48,982 bases of DNA from Paracamarosporium sp. OC-R06-R3 (GCA_019828545.1 JACVRA010000156.1:1-48982), one strand, 5' to 3'. Shown: positions 1 to 11,308, numbered from the stretch's first letter. Notes: generated by a model from the letters alone, not told the origin. A program made the numbers and translations.

Positions 1-449
1 CGACGTGCATTGACTGCCAAGACACGGTACGCTAGCGCGATAAGCCGAGGTAAAATGTTGTTTCTCAAAGGCATTTTGCTGTCCCAACTACAAATTTAAC
101 GCCCACGAAAAAGCACACTCAGGCAGCAAGCATGAGCGGTACGTCTTTGCAAATTTCGTCATTTTCATAGCGCGAAAAGGAACGGAGCAAGCTGCATGGA
201 TCGCTGATGTGCTCTGCAGTTTCAGGTAGCCCAGCGAGTGTTATCTCGCAATTCGGTAGAGATTTCTCGGTCATTCTGTTCCTCATATATGGCGGTTGCT
301 GCACGAATGTTTGTTCAAGTAACCTCCCTACAGTACGTGTAACCCAAAATTAACAGCAATATTAGGTCTATACGCTAGAAGCCATCATGCAGTTGAGCAT
401 CCACTAATGTATCCCTTTCGATTCCTCTAAGCTAATCATTGATCGCCAG

Positions 450-1538
450 GCACAACTACGCGACTCACCCGACCCTGGCACTTACGTTCGTACAGTTCGT
501 TTTTGTAGCCGTAGAAGGATTCGCGCACTTCTTCAGTATCAGCTCAAAGACGCTGGTACGACAACCTGAACTGCGACGAAGGCAATGGCTTGGTATTGCA
601 ATTATGCATTTTACCATCTCCGTTTTGAACAATGTGAGCTTGGAATACCATGTCAGCGTACCCATGCATATTGTTCTGCGGAGTGGTGGTGGGCTCCTTA
701 CGCTTGGTGTTGGAGCTCTAGCAGGCAAATCGTACTCGAGAACGCAGTGGATTTCCGTTATGACAATGACAGTCGGGGTGGTGCTAGTGGCTTTAAGTGG
801 AGCCGAAAATTCGGTAAATAATACCTCTTTTCTTACATTCTGTACTGGATGGAACAGTGGCTATATTCGACATAGTCCGGGTTCAATCGAGCTGCTGATG
901 AAAGATGATTATTGAAGGATAACAACGCTTCTACCTCTCGATTGGGTATTCTACTACTCCTCGTTATTCAAATCCTAACAACTATCAACGGTATCATCCT
1001 GGAAAATATCTACAAGAAATCTCCTAAGATCTGGCGCGAAGGACTCTTCTATACGGTTAGTAAGAGCCTTTCGTCGCTTACTCTTTGTTTTAGAAAAACA
1101 AACCTTTTATTTCGATACGAACTTCGCATTTTGTTTTGTACTAAAGTATTGCAGCACCTCCTCGCCCTTCCTTTTTTTTTACCCTACATGCCGGACATCA
1201 TAACTCAGCTTTCACACCTCGCTACTGAAACACAACTTGAGATATCTATGCCGCATGTCTCCTACTATGCATTAGATTTACCTACCCAATCCTTCCTTCT
1301 AACTTTGAATGCCTTGACGCAATTTTTGTGCGTCAGAGGAGTTAGTATGCTGACATCTGTCTCATCGGCCCTCTCAGTGTGCATGGTCTTAAATGTTAGA
1401 AAGCTTGTGAGCCTACTACTAAGTGTATGTGTTTTTGGAACTAAGGTCAAGGGCGAGTTTGTACTTGGGACAGTGGTGGTGTTTGGGAGTGTGGCGCTTT
1501 ATGCAATGGACGATTGGAAAAGATCTCCCAGAAATTAA
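450..1538 (+). CDS. UAA-family nucleotide-sugar transporter (Yea4/SLC35B4-like), 5' exon not found
   Basis: Probable Golgi/ER UDP-sugar (UDP-GlcNAc type) transporter. Exons read as 450-813, 918-1055 and 1155-1538. The introns at 814-917 (GTAAAT...GAAG) and 1056-1154 (GTTAGT...GCAG) are both phase 0 and both remove non-family sequence. The exons supply about 295 residues of consecutive hydrophobic helices. Family-like segments are the FVQFVFVAVEGF helix, the NNVSLEYHVSVPMHIVLRSG stretch, the LENIYKK loop and the C-terminal VLNVRKLVSLLLS helix followed by a glycine-bearing last helix. The first family exon, with the initiator Met and first membrane helix, is not recognisable upstream: the reading frame enters through an acceptor at 448-449 with a stop just before it. 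The gene is therefore either 5'-truncated or has a very divergent first exon. Transport specificity is inferred from family resemblance only. Confidence 0.72.
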
Positions 1539-3237
1539 TTGGTTAAAGGAAAGAAGGGACGACCACAAAGCTTCATAAAGGGGTTTTTAGAAGTCCGTAA
1601 TGCATGCGGTAGAGAGATATGTTGGATTACCTAAGATGCTAGGTGACGATCTTAATGTTGGTTTAATTATGTTTGATCTGATATGAGTCATGCTATTCTA
1701 GCCAGTTCATATTGCTGATAAGCGTGCTTGTATATGTATCACATTAATACCTTTTCTCCCCAACACAAAGTATTGGGTCAGGCATCACCAGCCAATCCAT
1801 TGAGTCCTCAAGTCAGCCCCCTGCCAGCACCACAATCACTTTTTCCAACGCCTAGTGGATGTACTACTTAGTGCCTAAAGCCGGAGAAGCTGCGCGTTCC
1901 TCCTAATCTGTCCGATCATGCGTTTGAACTGCAAGGTCGTTACTCAACTTCTACCTACTCATTAACCATCAAAGGCGCTCTAGATCTTTTTGAGGTTAGT
2001 TGAAATCCCCGCTGTTAACTGCAACTCACCGGTTGCTAGGCATGCGGCAGGAATATTTAATAAGACGTCGTTCGTCCACCATACGCACCCCTAAAACCTG
2101 GGCTTTACTTCTATACGAAATATTACGCAAGAACTTAGATTTAATGTCAAGGACTTGCACATATTGCGCGGTATTCATAGGCTGTATGATAGAAGTACTA
2201 ACCAACTTCTATACTATATACACTAAAGCCTGCTTGTATATAGTAACTAATGTGTGCCCATCGCCTCTGGATTGCTCGAATTCCTAATGTTCAAGTCGTG
2301 AAGCCTCAAGCCTGCTTAGATCCATTTGAGGTATTGTATATCTCGTGCATCGATTAGTAGCTTCGACCGTGGCTCAATACTTGTGTTAGATGCCTGCCTC
2401 GAATGTCGACCCTTCGCCATAGACTGATACATAGACCTATCAAACCTTTTGTGGAGATCCAACAAAACCTCCACCTCTTCCCTCCCACCGTCATCACATC
2501 AAGAAAGTGAAGGTCATGTGTACTCGCATCTGCTGTAAGACACCTGCTCTTCCATTAACAAACGCACGGCCACCTTAGATTAGACTTATCCGTCATGTGA
2601 CTGCAATAACCCAGGTCACTGTCATCATCATGCGCTTGGAAATCAGACTGTTTGTAACTAGAGGAAAGTGTTAATGGGCATTGTTTTAACATGAGGTGTA
2701 TAGCTGCGGATCGCACGCAAAGGTCGTGTTGGGATCAACGAAAAACCGGACTAGAATCGTACCAGACTAAGGAAGGTGAAGGAAGGTCAAGGAACCGAGA
2801 AGTTGGTAACCAATCGTATTGCTGTCGTACTCGTATCGATCGTATCGCGTACCAAGCGTATTGCGTTTACAATGCCAATCGTTCATTGGGTTGCGAACAC
2901 ATTTCTCGTCTTCATTACAGAAGGTGGAAAGAGCTGCCAGAGAGTACCGGTGGCTTGGAAGGCTCCGCGATGGGAAATAAATGGCTAGTACAGCCGTAGC
3001 TGTCACATTACAAAACCACCCACTTGCTGAATGTGGTATGTCGAGCCTCGACTGCACCAAAATGGAATAGTTCCTCAAGAACATCTGCGCAAGGGTACAG
3101 TCTGACGCGAAGTGACCGACAGTAAAGGCGGGGTCAGGCGATGAATTTGAATTTCGATTTAGATTAAAGTCCCGGGCAAGCTCGCAGGTAGCAGAAAAAC
3201 GTCTCGCCTTCCACTGTTCGCAACTCATCGCTCAACA
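1539..3237. other. Intergenic, no supported gene
   Basis: About 1.7 kb. Several short open frames occur on both strands, but none has a family resemblance or plausible splice structure. A 153-codon minus-strand frame (2767-3228) starts 10 bases from the divergent gene at 3238 and looks like chance. No repeat or RNA gene was seen. Confidence 0.5.
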
Positions 3238-4824
3238 ATGTCTATACTTCAAATGTTTCACCTCGCTATATCGATCTACTCCAGCTTGGTCCTTGCTTAT
3301 ACATCCAATGTTTGGAGAAATCATGATCCCAATCAATCCGATCTTAATAGACTACCCACGTATACCTCAAAACCTAGGGTGTTCATCATGTCGGACATAC
3401 TTAATGAACCCGACGACGAAATGTCTTTAGTCAGATTCCTCCTCTATTCTGATCACTACAACATACGTGGCATGTGTGCAACAACTTTAGCGAGTCTACC
3501 AAATGTTACACATCCCAAAAGGATCATCGAGATTGTACGATCGTATAGCAAAGCTGTCACGAATCTGAACAATCATGTTCATCTAAGGTCTCACTTCCAG
3601 GCTGCGGATGAGCTTGAGGCTCTCATCAGCTCGGGCCCAACTGTAGGTTTCTCAAGTAATCCCATCGTAATTATCCGCTCAACTCAAAATAAGGTCTATG
3701 GTCGCCGAGCTCTCGTTCGGCCCCTTAGCGATGGGGCTGCAAACCTTATCCATATGCTAGAGGAGTCAGGCGAGCCCCTGTACTTGGGTATATGGGGTGG
3801 CGCTAACACACTGGCACAAGCTTTATACCACATAGAGAAAACAAAGTCTCCTTCGGAGGCGGCCTCTCTACGAGCGAGACTGAGGGTATACTCCATATCT
3901 GACCAGGATGACACCGGCGCATGGATTCGTGTTAGATGGCCCGAGATTTTCTACATCATCAACCTACATGGATTCAGAGAGTACAGCACGTCAACTTGGT
4001 CTGGAATCAATTCGCCCGATAATGGAGCTTCAAACGTTACCAAAGTGCAGCAGTTATGGTTGACAGAAAATATACAGTTAGGTCCACTCGGGTCCGAGTA
4101 CCCGGATATTCTATACGGAATGGAAGGTGATGCACCTAGCTTCTTATGGCTAATCCAGAACGGACTGAATAATCCCAATCGACCAGACTGGGGCGGTTGG
4201 GGTGGACGTTATACTCGCATTACAGAATCGACAGACATCAACACGTATAGTGAATCTCTGGATACGGTAATGGGGTTGCACAATAGCACCTACTCCAGCA
4301 CTAAAGCCACAGTATGGCGATGGCGAGACGCTTTTCAAGATGACTTTGCAGCCCGAATACAATGGACGTTAACCCCAAATTTCCAGGATGCCGCTCATCC
4401 GCCCATAGTCATTGTCAACAAGTCTAAAGATACGGATGCATTATACTTCCGTATTGCATCTAATTCATCCATTGTCCTAGACGCAAGCGACACTATCGAC
4501 ACTGATAATCCAGAAGACAACAGCCATCTCCATTTCCAATGGTTCACATATCTCGAAGCGGGTTTTCCCCGTGCTTCTGATCAGGGCATCTCATTTGTGC
4601 ATATCGAGCCTTTGGTATCCTCACAAAAATCGACTACAAGTCAGAACACCCGCGATACCGGCGCCCAAAATGTGGTTTTTGGTCAGAAAGTCAAAGTTTC
4701 CCTCCAAGTCCCAAGCTATTCGACGTTTCTTGGTGTAGAATGGCATGTCATTCTACAGGTAAGAAATGAAAAGGGATCACATCCTATTAGGAGGTACAAG
4801 CGGATCATTTTGACTAGCGCATAA
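3238..4824 (+). CDS. Secreted Sde182-type (DUF1593) nucleoside-hydrolase-like protein
   Basis: Single-exon 528-residue protein. Residues 1-21 form a hydrophobic N-terminal signal peptide. From about residue 46 comes the Sde182 nucleoside-hydrolase-like domain, marked by the opening strand RVFIMSDILNEPDDEMSLVR with its Asp-rich loop (equivalent of the calcium/ribose-binding aspartates of nucleoside hydrolases). An LYLGIWGGANTLAQALY segment and a WSGINSPDN segment follow. Residues from about 385 match the Sde182 C-terminal beta domain (VNKSKDTDALYF, then LDASDTIDTDNPEDN, then HFQWFTYLEAG). The family is named after a bacterial cellulose-binding protein. In fungi these are mostly uncharacterised secreted proteins suspected to act on carbohydrate-linked or nucleoside substrates. 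Length is normal and no break is visible. The start is the first Met of the frame and begins the signal peptide directly. Confidence 0.9.
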   Translation: MSILQMFHLAISIYSSLVLAYTSNVWRNHDPNQSDLNRLPTYTSKPRVFIMSDILNEPDDEMSLVRFLLYSDHYNIRGMCATTLASLPNVTHPKRIIEIVRSYSKAVTNLNNHVHLRSHFQAADELEALISSGPTVGFSSNPIVIIRSTQNKVYGRRALVRPLSDGAANLIHMLEESGEPLYLGIWGGANTLAQALYHIEKTKSPSEAASLRARLRVYSISDQDDTGAWIRVRWPEIFYIINLHGFREYSTSTWSGINSPDNGASNVTKVQQLWLTENIQLGPLGSEYPDILYGMEGDAPSFLWLIQNGLNNPNRPDWGGWGGRYTRITESTDINTYSESLDTVMGLHNSTYSSTKATVWRWRDAFQDDFAARIQWTLTPNFQDAAHPPIVIVNKSKDTDALYFRIASNSSIVLDASDTIDTDNPEDNSHLHFQWFTYLEAGFPRASDQGISFVHIEPLVSSQKSTTSQNTRDTGAQNVVFGQKVKVSLQVPSYSTFLGVEWHVILQVRNEKGSHPIRRYKRIILTSA

Positions 4825-5220
4825 GACTAATCTTATGTTACCACGCTATGCTAAGCTGCTACAAGAACAGAATCGCAGGCTACGGTTAGGCGATGACATC
4901 CACAGCCGTGTCACGTGTAACTAATTATTTTGTCCTGTATACGGAATCACGATCGAGATACATCTTCTTAAGCGACATGAACAGTGGTTTTGTATCGTGT
5001 GGTTGTTGACGACTTGAGAATCTCGGCTTTTATAATTTGCCAAGAACCTGCAGTTTATGCCTGAAATAACTATAACCTGGTGCATTGGCTCAGTACTACA
5101 CCTGCATACAATTATCACGCTCACTTTCCCCTCCAGATGGATCGTAGCTTTCAAGAATGGGACATGCAGTGAAAGTATTCGTGACCCGGAACAAAGCAGT
5201 AGTCATCTTGCTATTCGAAA
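4825..5220. other. Convergent intergenic gap
   Basis: About 400 bases between the 3' ends of the secreted Sde182-like gene and the minus-strand ankyrin gene. It presumably holds both polyadenylation regions. No gene or repeat was recognised. Confidence 0.5.
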
Positions 5221-6522
5221 CTATCTTGGCGACCGCGAAAAATACTTGTCCCTGTAGTAGGGATCACTGAGGGTGAGTACAGGGAATATGTATTTGAGGA
5301 TTCCCCAGCGAAGGGTGGGTTTAGGTGGCGGTGGGCCTTCAAATCGGGTGATCATGGCTTCCAGGCGGTCTTTTTTGTCTTTGGGAATATTATGCCTGGC
5401 CTCTTGCAATATCCGAGTTGCGACACTGTTGTCTTGCTGTTCGAGCGCGCCGTTCGCAATCAGAAGCTCAATCACGGTAGCCCATTGCGGGGCAACGAAC
5501 ACACTCGGAGTTAATCGTTCAACGAGGAGTTGAATGCTGGAAGGCCGGCAAAGATGTCGCCGATACTCCATTTCTGAATCTTTTAGGTAGTAAATCTCTA
5601 GGTCTTCAGGCCGACGGTCGAGTGAGGCGCCATTGTCCAACAGAAACTGAAGCCCCTCCTCAGTATCGAACTTGCCCTGGTGATCATGCTTTGAAACCGA
5701 TGCAAGGAAGCAATCGATTGCTGTGGTTGTGTGCTCATTCCATGGACTGCGTTTCACGAGCACAGCTTGGTTGATATTGGCTCCCTTGTCCAGGCACATC
5801 TTGATCAAGGCAGGACCTCGAGCAGAGAGGACGTACACAGCCGCTATGATCGGGTAGTGTAGTGGAAATGTGGTGACAACTCGATGTTCGACTCCATTTA
5901 TGTCAGCACCATTCTCTAGTAGTAGGGAGAAGACGGCGGTTGCGCCGCGCAGGATCGACGCAGAGAGAGGGCAGACGGCAGTGTGGTTGACGTAGGGTTG
6001 AGTACAGTTTACGTTTGCGCCAAGATCAAGAACGCTCACAATCACTGCCAAAGGCGCATCAGAGAGAATTAGACGGACGAGCATTTGTTGTAGTTGAGCA
6101 CCCGTGAGCTTGATCAGAGATTGTTTTACAGCGTCAAGGAATGCCACGAGTAGATCTCGACGGAGAGGATGGCAAAGTCGCCGCAACATGGCTGATGATG
6201 CCCTGGAATCGTCCTCATTGAGGCGTGCACCTAGTTGAAGCAATAGCTTGAACGCCTCCGCATGGCGCTTGTGAACAGCTAAGCTCAAAGTCCAGACCTC
6301 GACCGTAAAACCGTTCCGACGGGGGCCATGCACAAAAATCTTGCATGTGCTTGCTGGCGCCTTGCGTTGCAATACGAGGCTCCGAATGTCGCCGACACGA
6401 TTGTGTTTGCATGCCTCATACATGGCTTTGTCGAGAGCTCCGGCAGCGCTATGATTCTCTACGCGCTCTGTAGACAGGGGTCGACTCGTGGAATCCATGC
6501 TTAAAACTTCCTCGTCCGTCAC
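5221..6522 (-). CDS. Ankyrin-repeat protein
   Basis: Intronless 433-residue protein, presumably cytosolic or nuclear, with no other domain recognised. Ankyrin units are visible as A-L-LL-GA patterns: AFKLLLQLGARLNEDD (about residues 90-106), a unit ending VSVLDLGANVNCTQP, then AVFSLLLENGADINGVEHR, then ALIKMCLDKGANINQAV, then GLQFLLDNGASLDRR and VIELLIANGALEQQDN. Spacing between units is irregular, which suggests degenerate or inserted repeats. The N-terminus is polar and probably disordered. Such orphan ankyrin proteins are abundant in filamentous ascomycetes and act as protein-binding scaffolds; no specific partner can be inferred. The first Met (6522) gives the longest product, and a second Met 8 codons later is also possible. 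Confidence 0.82.
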   Translation of the reverse strand: MTDEEVLSMDSTSRPLSTERVENHSAAGALDKAMYEACKHNRVGDIRSLVLQRKAPASTCKIFVHGPRRNGFTVEVWTLSLAVHKRHAEAFKLLLQLGARLNEDDSRASSAMLRRLCHPLRRDLLVAFLDAVKQSLIKLTGAQLQQMLVRLILSDAPLAVIVSVLDLGANVNCTQPYVNHTAVCPLSASILRGATAVFSLLLENGADINGVEHRVVTTFPLHYPIIAAVYVLSARGPALIKMCLDKGANINQAVLVKRSPWNEHTTTAIDCFLASVSKHDHQGKFDTEEGLQFLLDNGASLDRRPEDLEIYYLKDSEMEYRRHLCRPSSIQLLVERLTPSVFVAPQWATVIELLIANGALEQQDNSVATRILQEARHNIPKDKKDRLEAMITRFEGPPPPKPTLRWGILKYIFPVLTLSDPYYRDKYFSRSPR

Positions 6523-7331
6523 GGGCGCGTGAGCAAGGTATTCAGTGAAGTTGGCGCTCCATGGAGCGAAGTGGAATACTTGCGTATCGTGGTCGAGATC
6601 CTCGCCAAGATGCTAGCCGATGCGCTAGCCCTGTAAAATCGTACACAGGTGAGGGATGCGGTCACGTCATCGCACTAGCGCCTGCAACACCATAGTCGTT
6701 TCTCGTTTGTCCGAGTACGCCGAGGAAACTTAGCGCCACGCACAGATGTTATCTCCATCAGCTGCTTATTTCTTTGGAAGCTACCTTATTCGGAAGGGAT
6801 GAAATTTCAGGCACCTCGGTCGCATTCAGCATCTCAATACCAACAATCGTGGGATATATACAAGACGAGAACCAGCAGCAAGCCTACCGTGTACAGCATG
6901 AAAAGGCGATTGCGTTCTGCGTGCAGAATCTCCAGATGCAGTTGTATAAGCCCGAGGAACGACGACAGGAGAAGACGAGGACATATTTTGGTGAGGCCAA
7001 TGATCTTGAGGAAACAGTCGTCAGTCAGCTATCCCATCTGTTTCTTGACATGTTATGTAGGCTGTCTATTGTAGGGAAGGCGGAGTTTGCTTTGTTGCGG
7101 TATAGGCATTGTGGTTGAATGGCGCGCTACTGCTACCTCGGAGGCTTTTTTAGAGGGAAATTGCAAGCCTACATTCTAAAGCCATCTTACATTGCTGGGG
7201 TGAGGTCAGTACTAGCGCGCAACGGTTATCTTGTGTATAGTAGAACTCCTTGCAGTCCTTTACAATTCTGGGGTATGACACTAGGCCTAAAACCTCAACC
7301 GAAACACCCTGTAACTCAATACACCCATACT
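6523..7331. other. Intergenic, one weak open frame
   Basis: About 0.8 kb. A plus-strand frame from roughly 6774 to 7118 (about 114 codons, no ATG at its 5' end) has a natural-looking composition (VQNLQMQLYKPEERRQEKTR). It has no family match I recognise and no clear splice partners. It could be an exon of an unmodelled gene, a relic or chance. Confidence 0.3.
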
Positions 7332-8609
7332 TTAAAAGAATGAAAGGTATTTCTTTCTCCTTTCGTCGTCAGAACTTTCTCGTGACTTCTCAATCTCCTT
7401 TTCCTTAACATTCAAGTATTGTTCCAGAAGTTCAGCTCCCATTCTCGTCCACAGCGTCTTACAACGCCTTGCCGCCAAGACAGTGTCATTCAGCCGGTTC
7501 GGCATTTCTTCCGACATTCCATACTTGGCCAGTTTTTCCTTGGTCAAGTTCTCCTGAAACTCGGTGCAATCTTTGAACTGCAAGGCTACATCTTTCTCCA
7601 TGCCTTCCATTCCCGCAGATATGACAGCCGCCACGAACAAATACTGGTTCGCGGTGGCGTCCAAGAACCGCAACTCCCAATGATCGTCCGTAATACGTCG
7701 AATGGGCAGATCGCGGTTCTCGGTCCCCCATCCTATAAAACATCCAGCACCGTCGTCCGTGACGCGTACGTAACTGTCGACATGAGGCATCCCAAATGCA
7801 TATAGGGCCTTCATGTTCTCGAGTAAACTCTGTAGGAAAGACTTCGAATTTTGAGGTAACGGGTCGAAGGATATATGTGCATGCAGTCCGTTTTGGGGCC
7901 CGTTGAATACGGGTCTTGGTGCCAGTGATGCCTTAAGGTTGTATGAGATAGCAATCGTTCGAATAGCTTCCTGGGCCAAGTAGAGACTATCCACTGCCTG
8001 CATTGGGCTCATGGGCTGCAGTGCGATTTCAAGTTGATCGGCACTCTCCGTGTGGAAGTCATAAACCGCCAATCCAGACATATCCAAGGCAGCACAGATG
8101 TCCTCCATGAGCTGCATCTTGGAGCCGCGGAGCCCAGCCATACTCGCGGCACCCGAGATGCAGTCTAGGGACTTGGCCAATTCCAACTCCTTGTTGAGTA
8201 GAACGAACTCGATCTCGTATCCAATTAGTATCTGCGTGTCATCGCCAAACATCTCCAGCGCCCGCTGCAAAACCATTCGCGGACATCTACCGAAATCGCT
8301 TCCACATTGAGGCTCTGTCTGTGTGAGGAAGTACATGACTGATGCATGGTTGGGTCTGAAGCCGCAGATGTAGAGTGAACTCCAATCTGGGTGCAATTCC
8401 CAGCGCTCTGGACCTGCGGAGAAAAAGTCTGGAGCTGTCGCTATCGGTACAATGAGGCAATTCTGAGCTAGTGAGAGGGTGCTGCCCGAGGCTGCAAGGC
8501 TAAGGCAGTGCGCTTTGGGGATAATTTCGGCATGGGCAACGCCGGAGTAGTCGACCCATTGGAATCGGAAGAATTCAACTTGAGGGTTCTTCGAAACAAA
8601 TTCGTCCAT
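7332..8609 (-). CDS. Stand-alone glutamine-synthetase-fold enzyme (GS-I/FluG C-terminal type)
   Basis: Intronless 425-residue protein covering the whole GS fold. Residues 11-32 are the N-terminal beta-grasp strand (FFRFQWVDYSGVAHAEIIPK). The catalytic domain then shows the metal/glutamate motif GYEIEFVLL (130-138), the second Glu motif HTESADQLEIAL (186-197), the His motif GLHAHISF (241-248), the Asn-Arg loop TENRDLPIRRI (297-306) and the ATP/Glu-binding ELRFLDATANQYL (312-324). It lacks the amidohydrolase half found in full FluG. This family ligates ammonia or an amine to a gamma-carboxylate using ATP; the substrate (glutamine, gamma-glutamyl-polyamine or another amine) cannot be read from sequence. 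The tail from about 385 is highly charged (KEKEIEKSRESSDDERRKK). It is probably cytosolic, and the length is normal for a single-domain GS. Confidence 0.88.
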   Translation of the reverse strand: MDEFVSKNPQVEFFRFQWVDYSGVAHAEIIPKAHCLSLAASGSTLSLAQNCLIVPIATAPDFFSAGPERWELHPDWSSLYICGFRPNHASVMYFLTQTEPQCGSDFGRCPRMVLQRALEMFGDDTQILIGYEIEFVLLNKELELAKSLDCISGAASMAGLRGSKMQLMEDICAALDMSGLAVYDFHTESADQLEIALQPMSPMQAVDSLYLAQEAIRTIAISYNLKASLAPRPVFNGPQNGLHAHISFDPLPQNSKSFLQSLLENMKALYAFGMPHVDSYVRVTDDGAGCFIGWGTENRDLPIRRITDDHWELRFLDATANQYLFVAAVISAGMEGMEKDVALQFKDCTEFQENLTKEKLAKYGMSEEMPNRLNDTVLAARRCKTLWTRMGAELLEQYLNVKEKEIEKSRESSDDERRKKYLSFF

Positions 8610-10125
8610 GATTTTTTGATGTTAGAAAGTCGATAGCTAGCGAGCCTGAATATGGTGTGGTGTTATCGTCAAGGTGGAATCGTGGAATATAAATAGGCAT
8701 AGGCGTGAGCTCCCACTCGTCAGAAGCAGAAGATCGGTAGAGATGTGGGTGTGAGGTAAACGGTGAGGATATTCACACCTACCTTCAATTGACCCTGTAT
8801 TTTCCTTGGTTAGATGACGAGTCGATTGTTTTTGTTTGCCCTGTCTCTGTGCCAGCGGATCTTATCGCTCCCTCGTACATTCTCGGACATGTTTTCGCAT
8901 TACGCCCATTCGTTCCCGACCTTTCGCTCCAAATCATTGCTAGAAAGCGATTCACCTTTCTCATTGACATTATTAGCCTAACTTTGCACCTGCCTACGTG
9001 GTGATCAACGTATAGTGGGGCTACAGAGCCTGGAAATTTCGGGTACTTCATATGCTCCTAGGTGGCCCAGCACGTTTATTTTTCTCCACTGCAACTAGCG
9101 ACTTCACTCTCAGCAACGGTCTATTCTTTGTAGTGAATAGAGTAGCATACCGACCCAAAAGACTTAGCCATGGAAGGGCAAAGGATTACAGAACATCGAT
9201 GCCTCAAGACCCTGCAGCGTTCCTAATGGCAGCGGATCCGGGCAAGAGACTACAGCCAAATGAAACGAGCTGTGTCAACGTGATGAAAGTTCTGCGGATT
9301 GATGATATCTTCAAGTTTGCAGAGCCACTGTAGTGCAGATGTATCTATGATGATCAGATCTTGGCAGCTACTAGCATTCCAAGGAGGAAAACCAAAAGCG
9401 TGATTTGGTTGCTCGAGGAACGAATAGTTGTAAAGTTTGCACTTTGATTGTGGTGGTAGTTGATGGCCCATTAGGTTTTAAGTGAACATGTGATCGTTCA
9501 AATAACCACCATATCTTTACACAGCCATGGTGTGCGATGGAACTCGTGAAAGCTGCGGTAAAGAGATGTACGCATCGTCGATGAAATCGGTAGTACCATC
9601 AATATACCACAAACGCTTTTAGGTCCATGCTCTTGCGATACTGTTCATCCGAGTAACAATTATCTTTGAGAGCCGCATGAAGCATTGACTGCATGCTAGT
9701 ATCACTAATACAATGATTGTGTTGCACGCATTTTCGCCCTCAACATGGAAGTCGACAGACTTGAAAACCAAGATCCCATCTGTTTCCATGCCACGCGGGT
9801 AGTACCATTCTTGCGAAAGATTGCACTAGCGAGCTTCAATTTGCATTCCGTTCACCGACAAAGGTATTGACGGCTTTTTCGCGCATGACGCTGCAATCAT
9901 CAGCGTGTGAATATTTTGCGCGGCACTTCTCGTGACTTACCAAGCCTTAGATAATTCCCCTTCTTCTTCCAATCTGCCAAGAGTACTTTCGGCTCTTGGC
10001 TCGGGACTTCGCCTTCTTTCATACACAGTGACTGTGAAGACAGGGAGCTGTACCAGCGATTTTCCTGTATATTCCTGCTTCCCATGTACCGTGGGACTTG
10101 GCTCTCCACGATCACAATAAGACCC
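8610..10125. other. Intergenic, no supported gene
   Basis: About 1.5 kb upstream of the divergently facing GS-like gene. Several frames of 60-95 codons exist on both strands, but they lack domains and splice context. The first 200 bases presumably hold the GS promoter. Confidence 0.45.
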
Positions 10126-10635
10126 TTCTACACTTTAAAAGTCGATCTATCTACCAACAGGTTTATATGGAGTCAGATTCTTGCGGGACTGAGTGTAGGT
10201 TTTAGAATGAAACTGTGTGCTATCTCGGTGCGCGCGGTGGTCCACAAGAAAGATGTAGTTAAAACGGCAGTCCTGACGGTCTTTGCGCTAATCCTTAGCT
10301 CTTCACTCGGCGCTACGATTAGTCGAAACATCTTCCGGGAAAGCTTTCAGAAAGAATTTCTGAAGTCCTTAACCGCTACCGAAACGAAAGAAGTGATTGC
10401 AGCAGGAGGCACTGGATTAAAGCAAGTTATGGGTCTCTAGAGAATCGGCCTCGTGAAGGAGGCATATAACCATATGCTAAGGAATGTTTTCATCTTAGCA
10501 ACCATGGCTAGAAGGATAACCTTTTATGAAACCTTAAGCATCAAGCAAAGGACGCTAGAAGAGAAGAAGATGGAATCATCCTATTCATTCCCTGTAGAGA
10601 ATGCAGATTTGGAAGAGGTTCGGGATTCTCTATGA
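10126..10635 (+). pseudogene. Fragment of an MFS drug-efflux transporter, interrupted by a stop
   Basis: The translated frame matches only the C-terminal quarter of DHA2/DHA14-type fungal MFS transporters. It starts with FYTLKVDLSTNRF and QILAGLSVGF (the loop and helix seen as the STGKW...QIL motif in the intact MFS gene of this window). A TVFALILSSSLGATISRNIF helix, a KEVIAAGGTGLKQV segment and the final YNHMLRNVFILAT helix follow. A TAG at 10438-10440 interrupts the frame; the same frame resumes at once and runs to a normal stop. No N-terminal helices are recognisable upstream. It is read as a truncated, decayed transporter copy. An unusual split gene is possible but much less likely. Confidence 0.75.
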
Positions 10636-11308
10636 GCCCGCTTGATACGCGAAAATTGAAGGCATGTACCCCACCTAGACATCAACAGGCTCAACTGCCA
10701 TCTTTGGGTCGTAAAGGTAAAGTCGACGTTAGAACGCCGCTTCGCATATTATGCTGAAGTAGATAAACTCAGTTCGGTGAGGAAATGTTGCTTAGATACA
10801 CTAATTACAATGCAATCTCATTAACTCACTATTTTCATATACCTACATGTATTCAAATTGTAGCTTCTTACCGTAACTTAATGTTCGAGTATCAATTTAT
10901 TGGACAAGAGCTTTCCTTTATATGAGAGCTGCAATCGCAACCTGATGTGGGGGATTTTCATACCGAACCCCTGGATGCCCCAGGGACGTGCGCAAAATCT
11001 GCAGCATCCACGCCATCCGGATACTGTGCCACATAAGCGCGTCATGCTAACCCATCGCTTGTCAACGGTGCTGAGAGCAACAAGTCATTCAGCATGAACT
11101 TGCGCAGTCGATTCGCTTCCAACGTAGCACGTAGCTGCTCACCTAAACCTTAGTTAGGCTAAAATGGTGACTGTGCCCCATGAGCACGTTGGAGTTGAAA
11201 GCGAGCAGAGTTGCGAGATTCCACAGCATGTACCCAGCTTTCGGTCGAACTACACTTTCTCACGTTCGCAAATCCCCTTGCTTCAATACTTGCCACATTC
11301 CGGTTATC
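10636..11308. other. Intergenic, no supported gene
   Basis: About 0.67 kb, AT-rich around 10790-10900, then rising in GC. It contains the promoter of the paraoxonase-like gene that follows. No feature was recognised. Confidence 0.45.

Noticed and set aside
2767..3228. 153-codon minus-strand frame with several Cys, possible small secreted protein
   Set aside because: No hydrophobic signal peptide, and its start lies 10 bases from a divergent gene; composition looks random.
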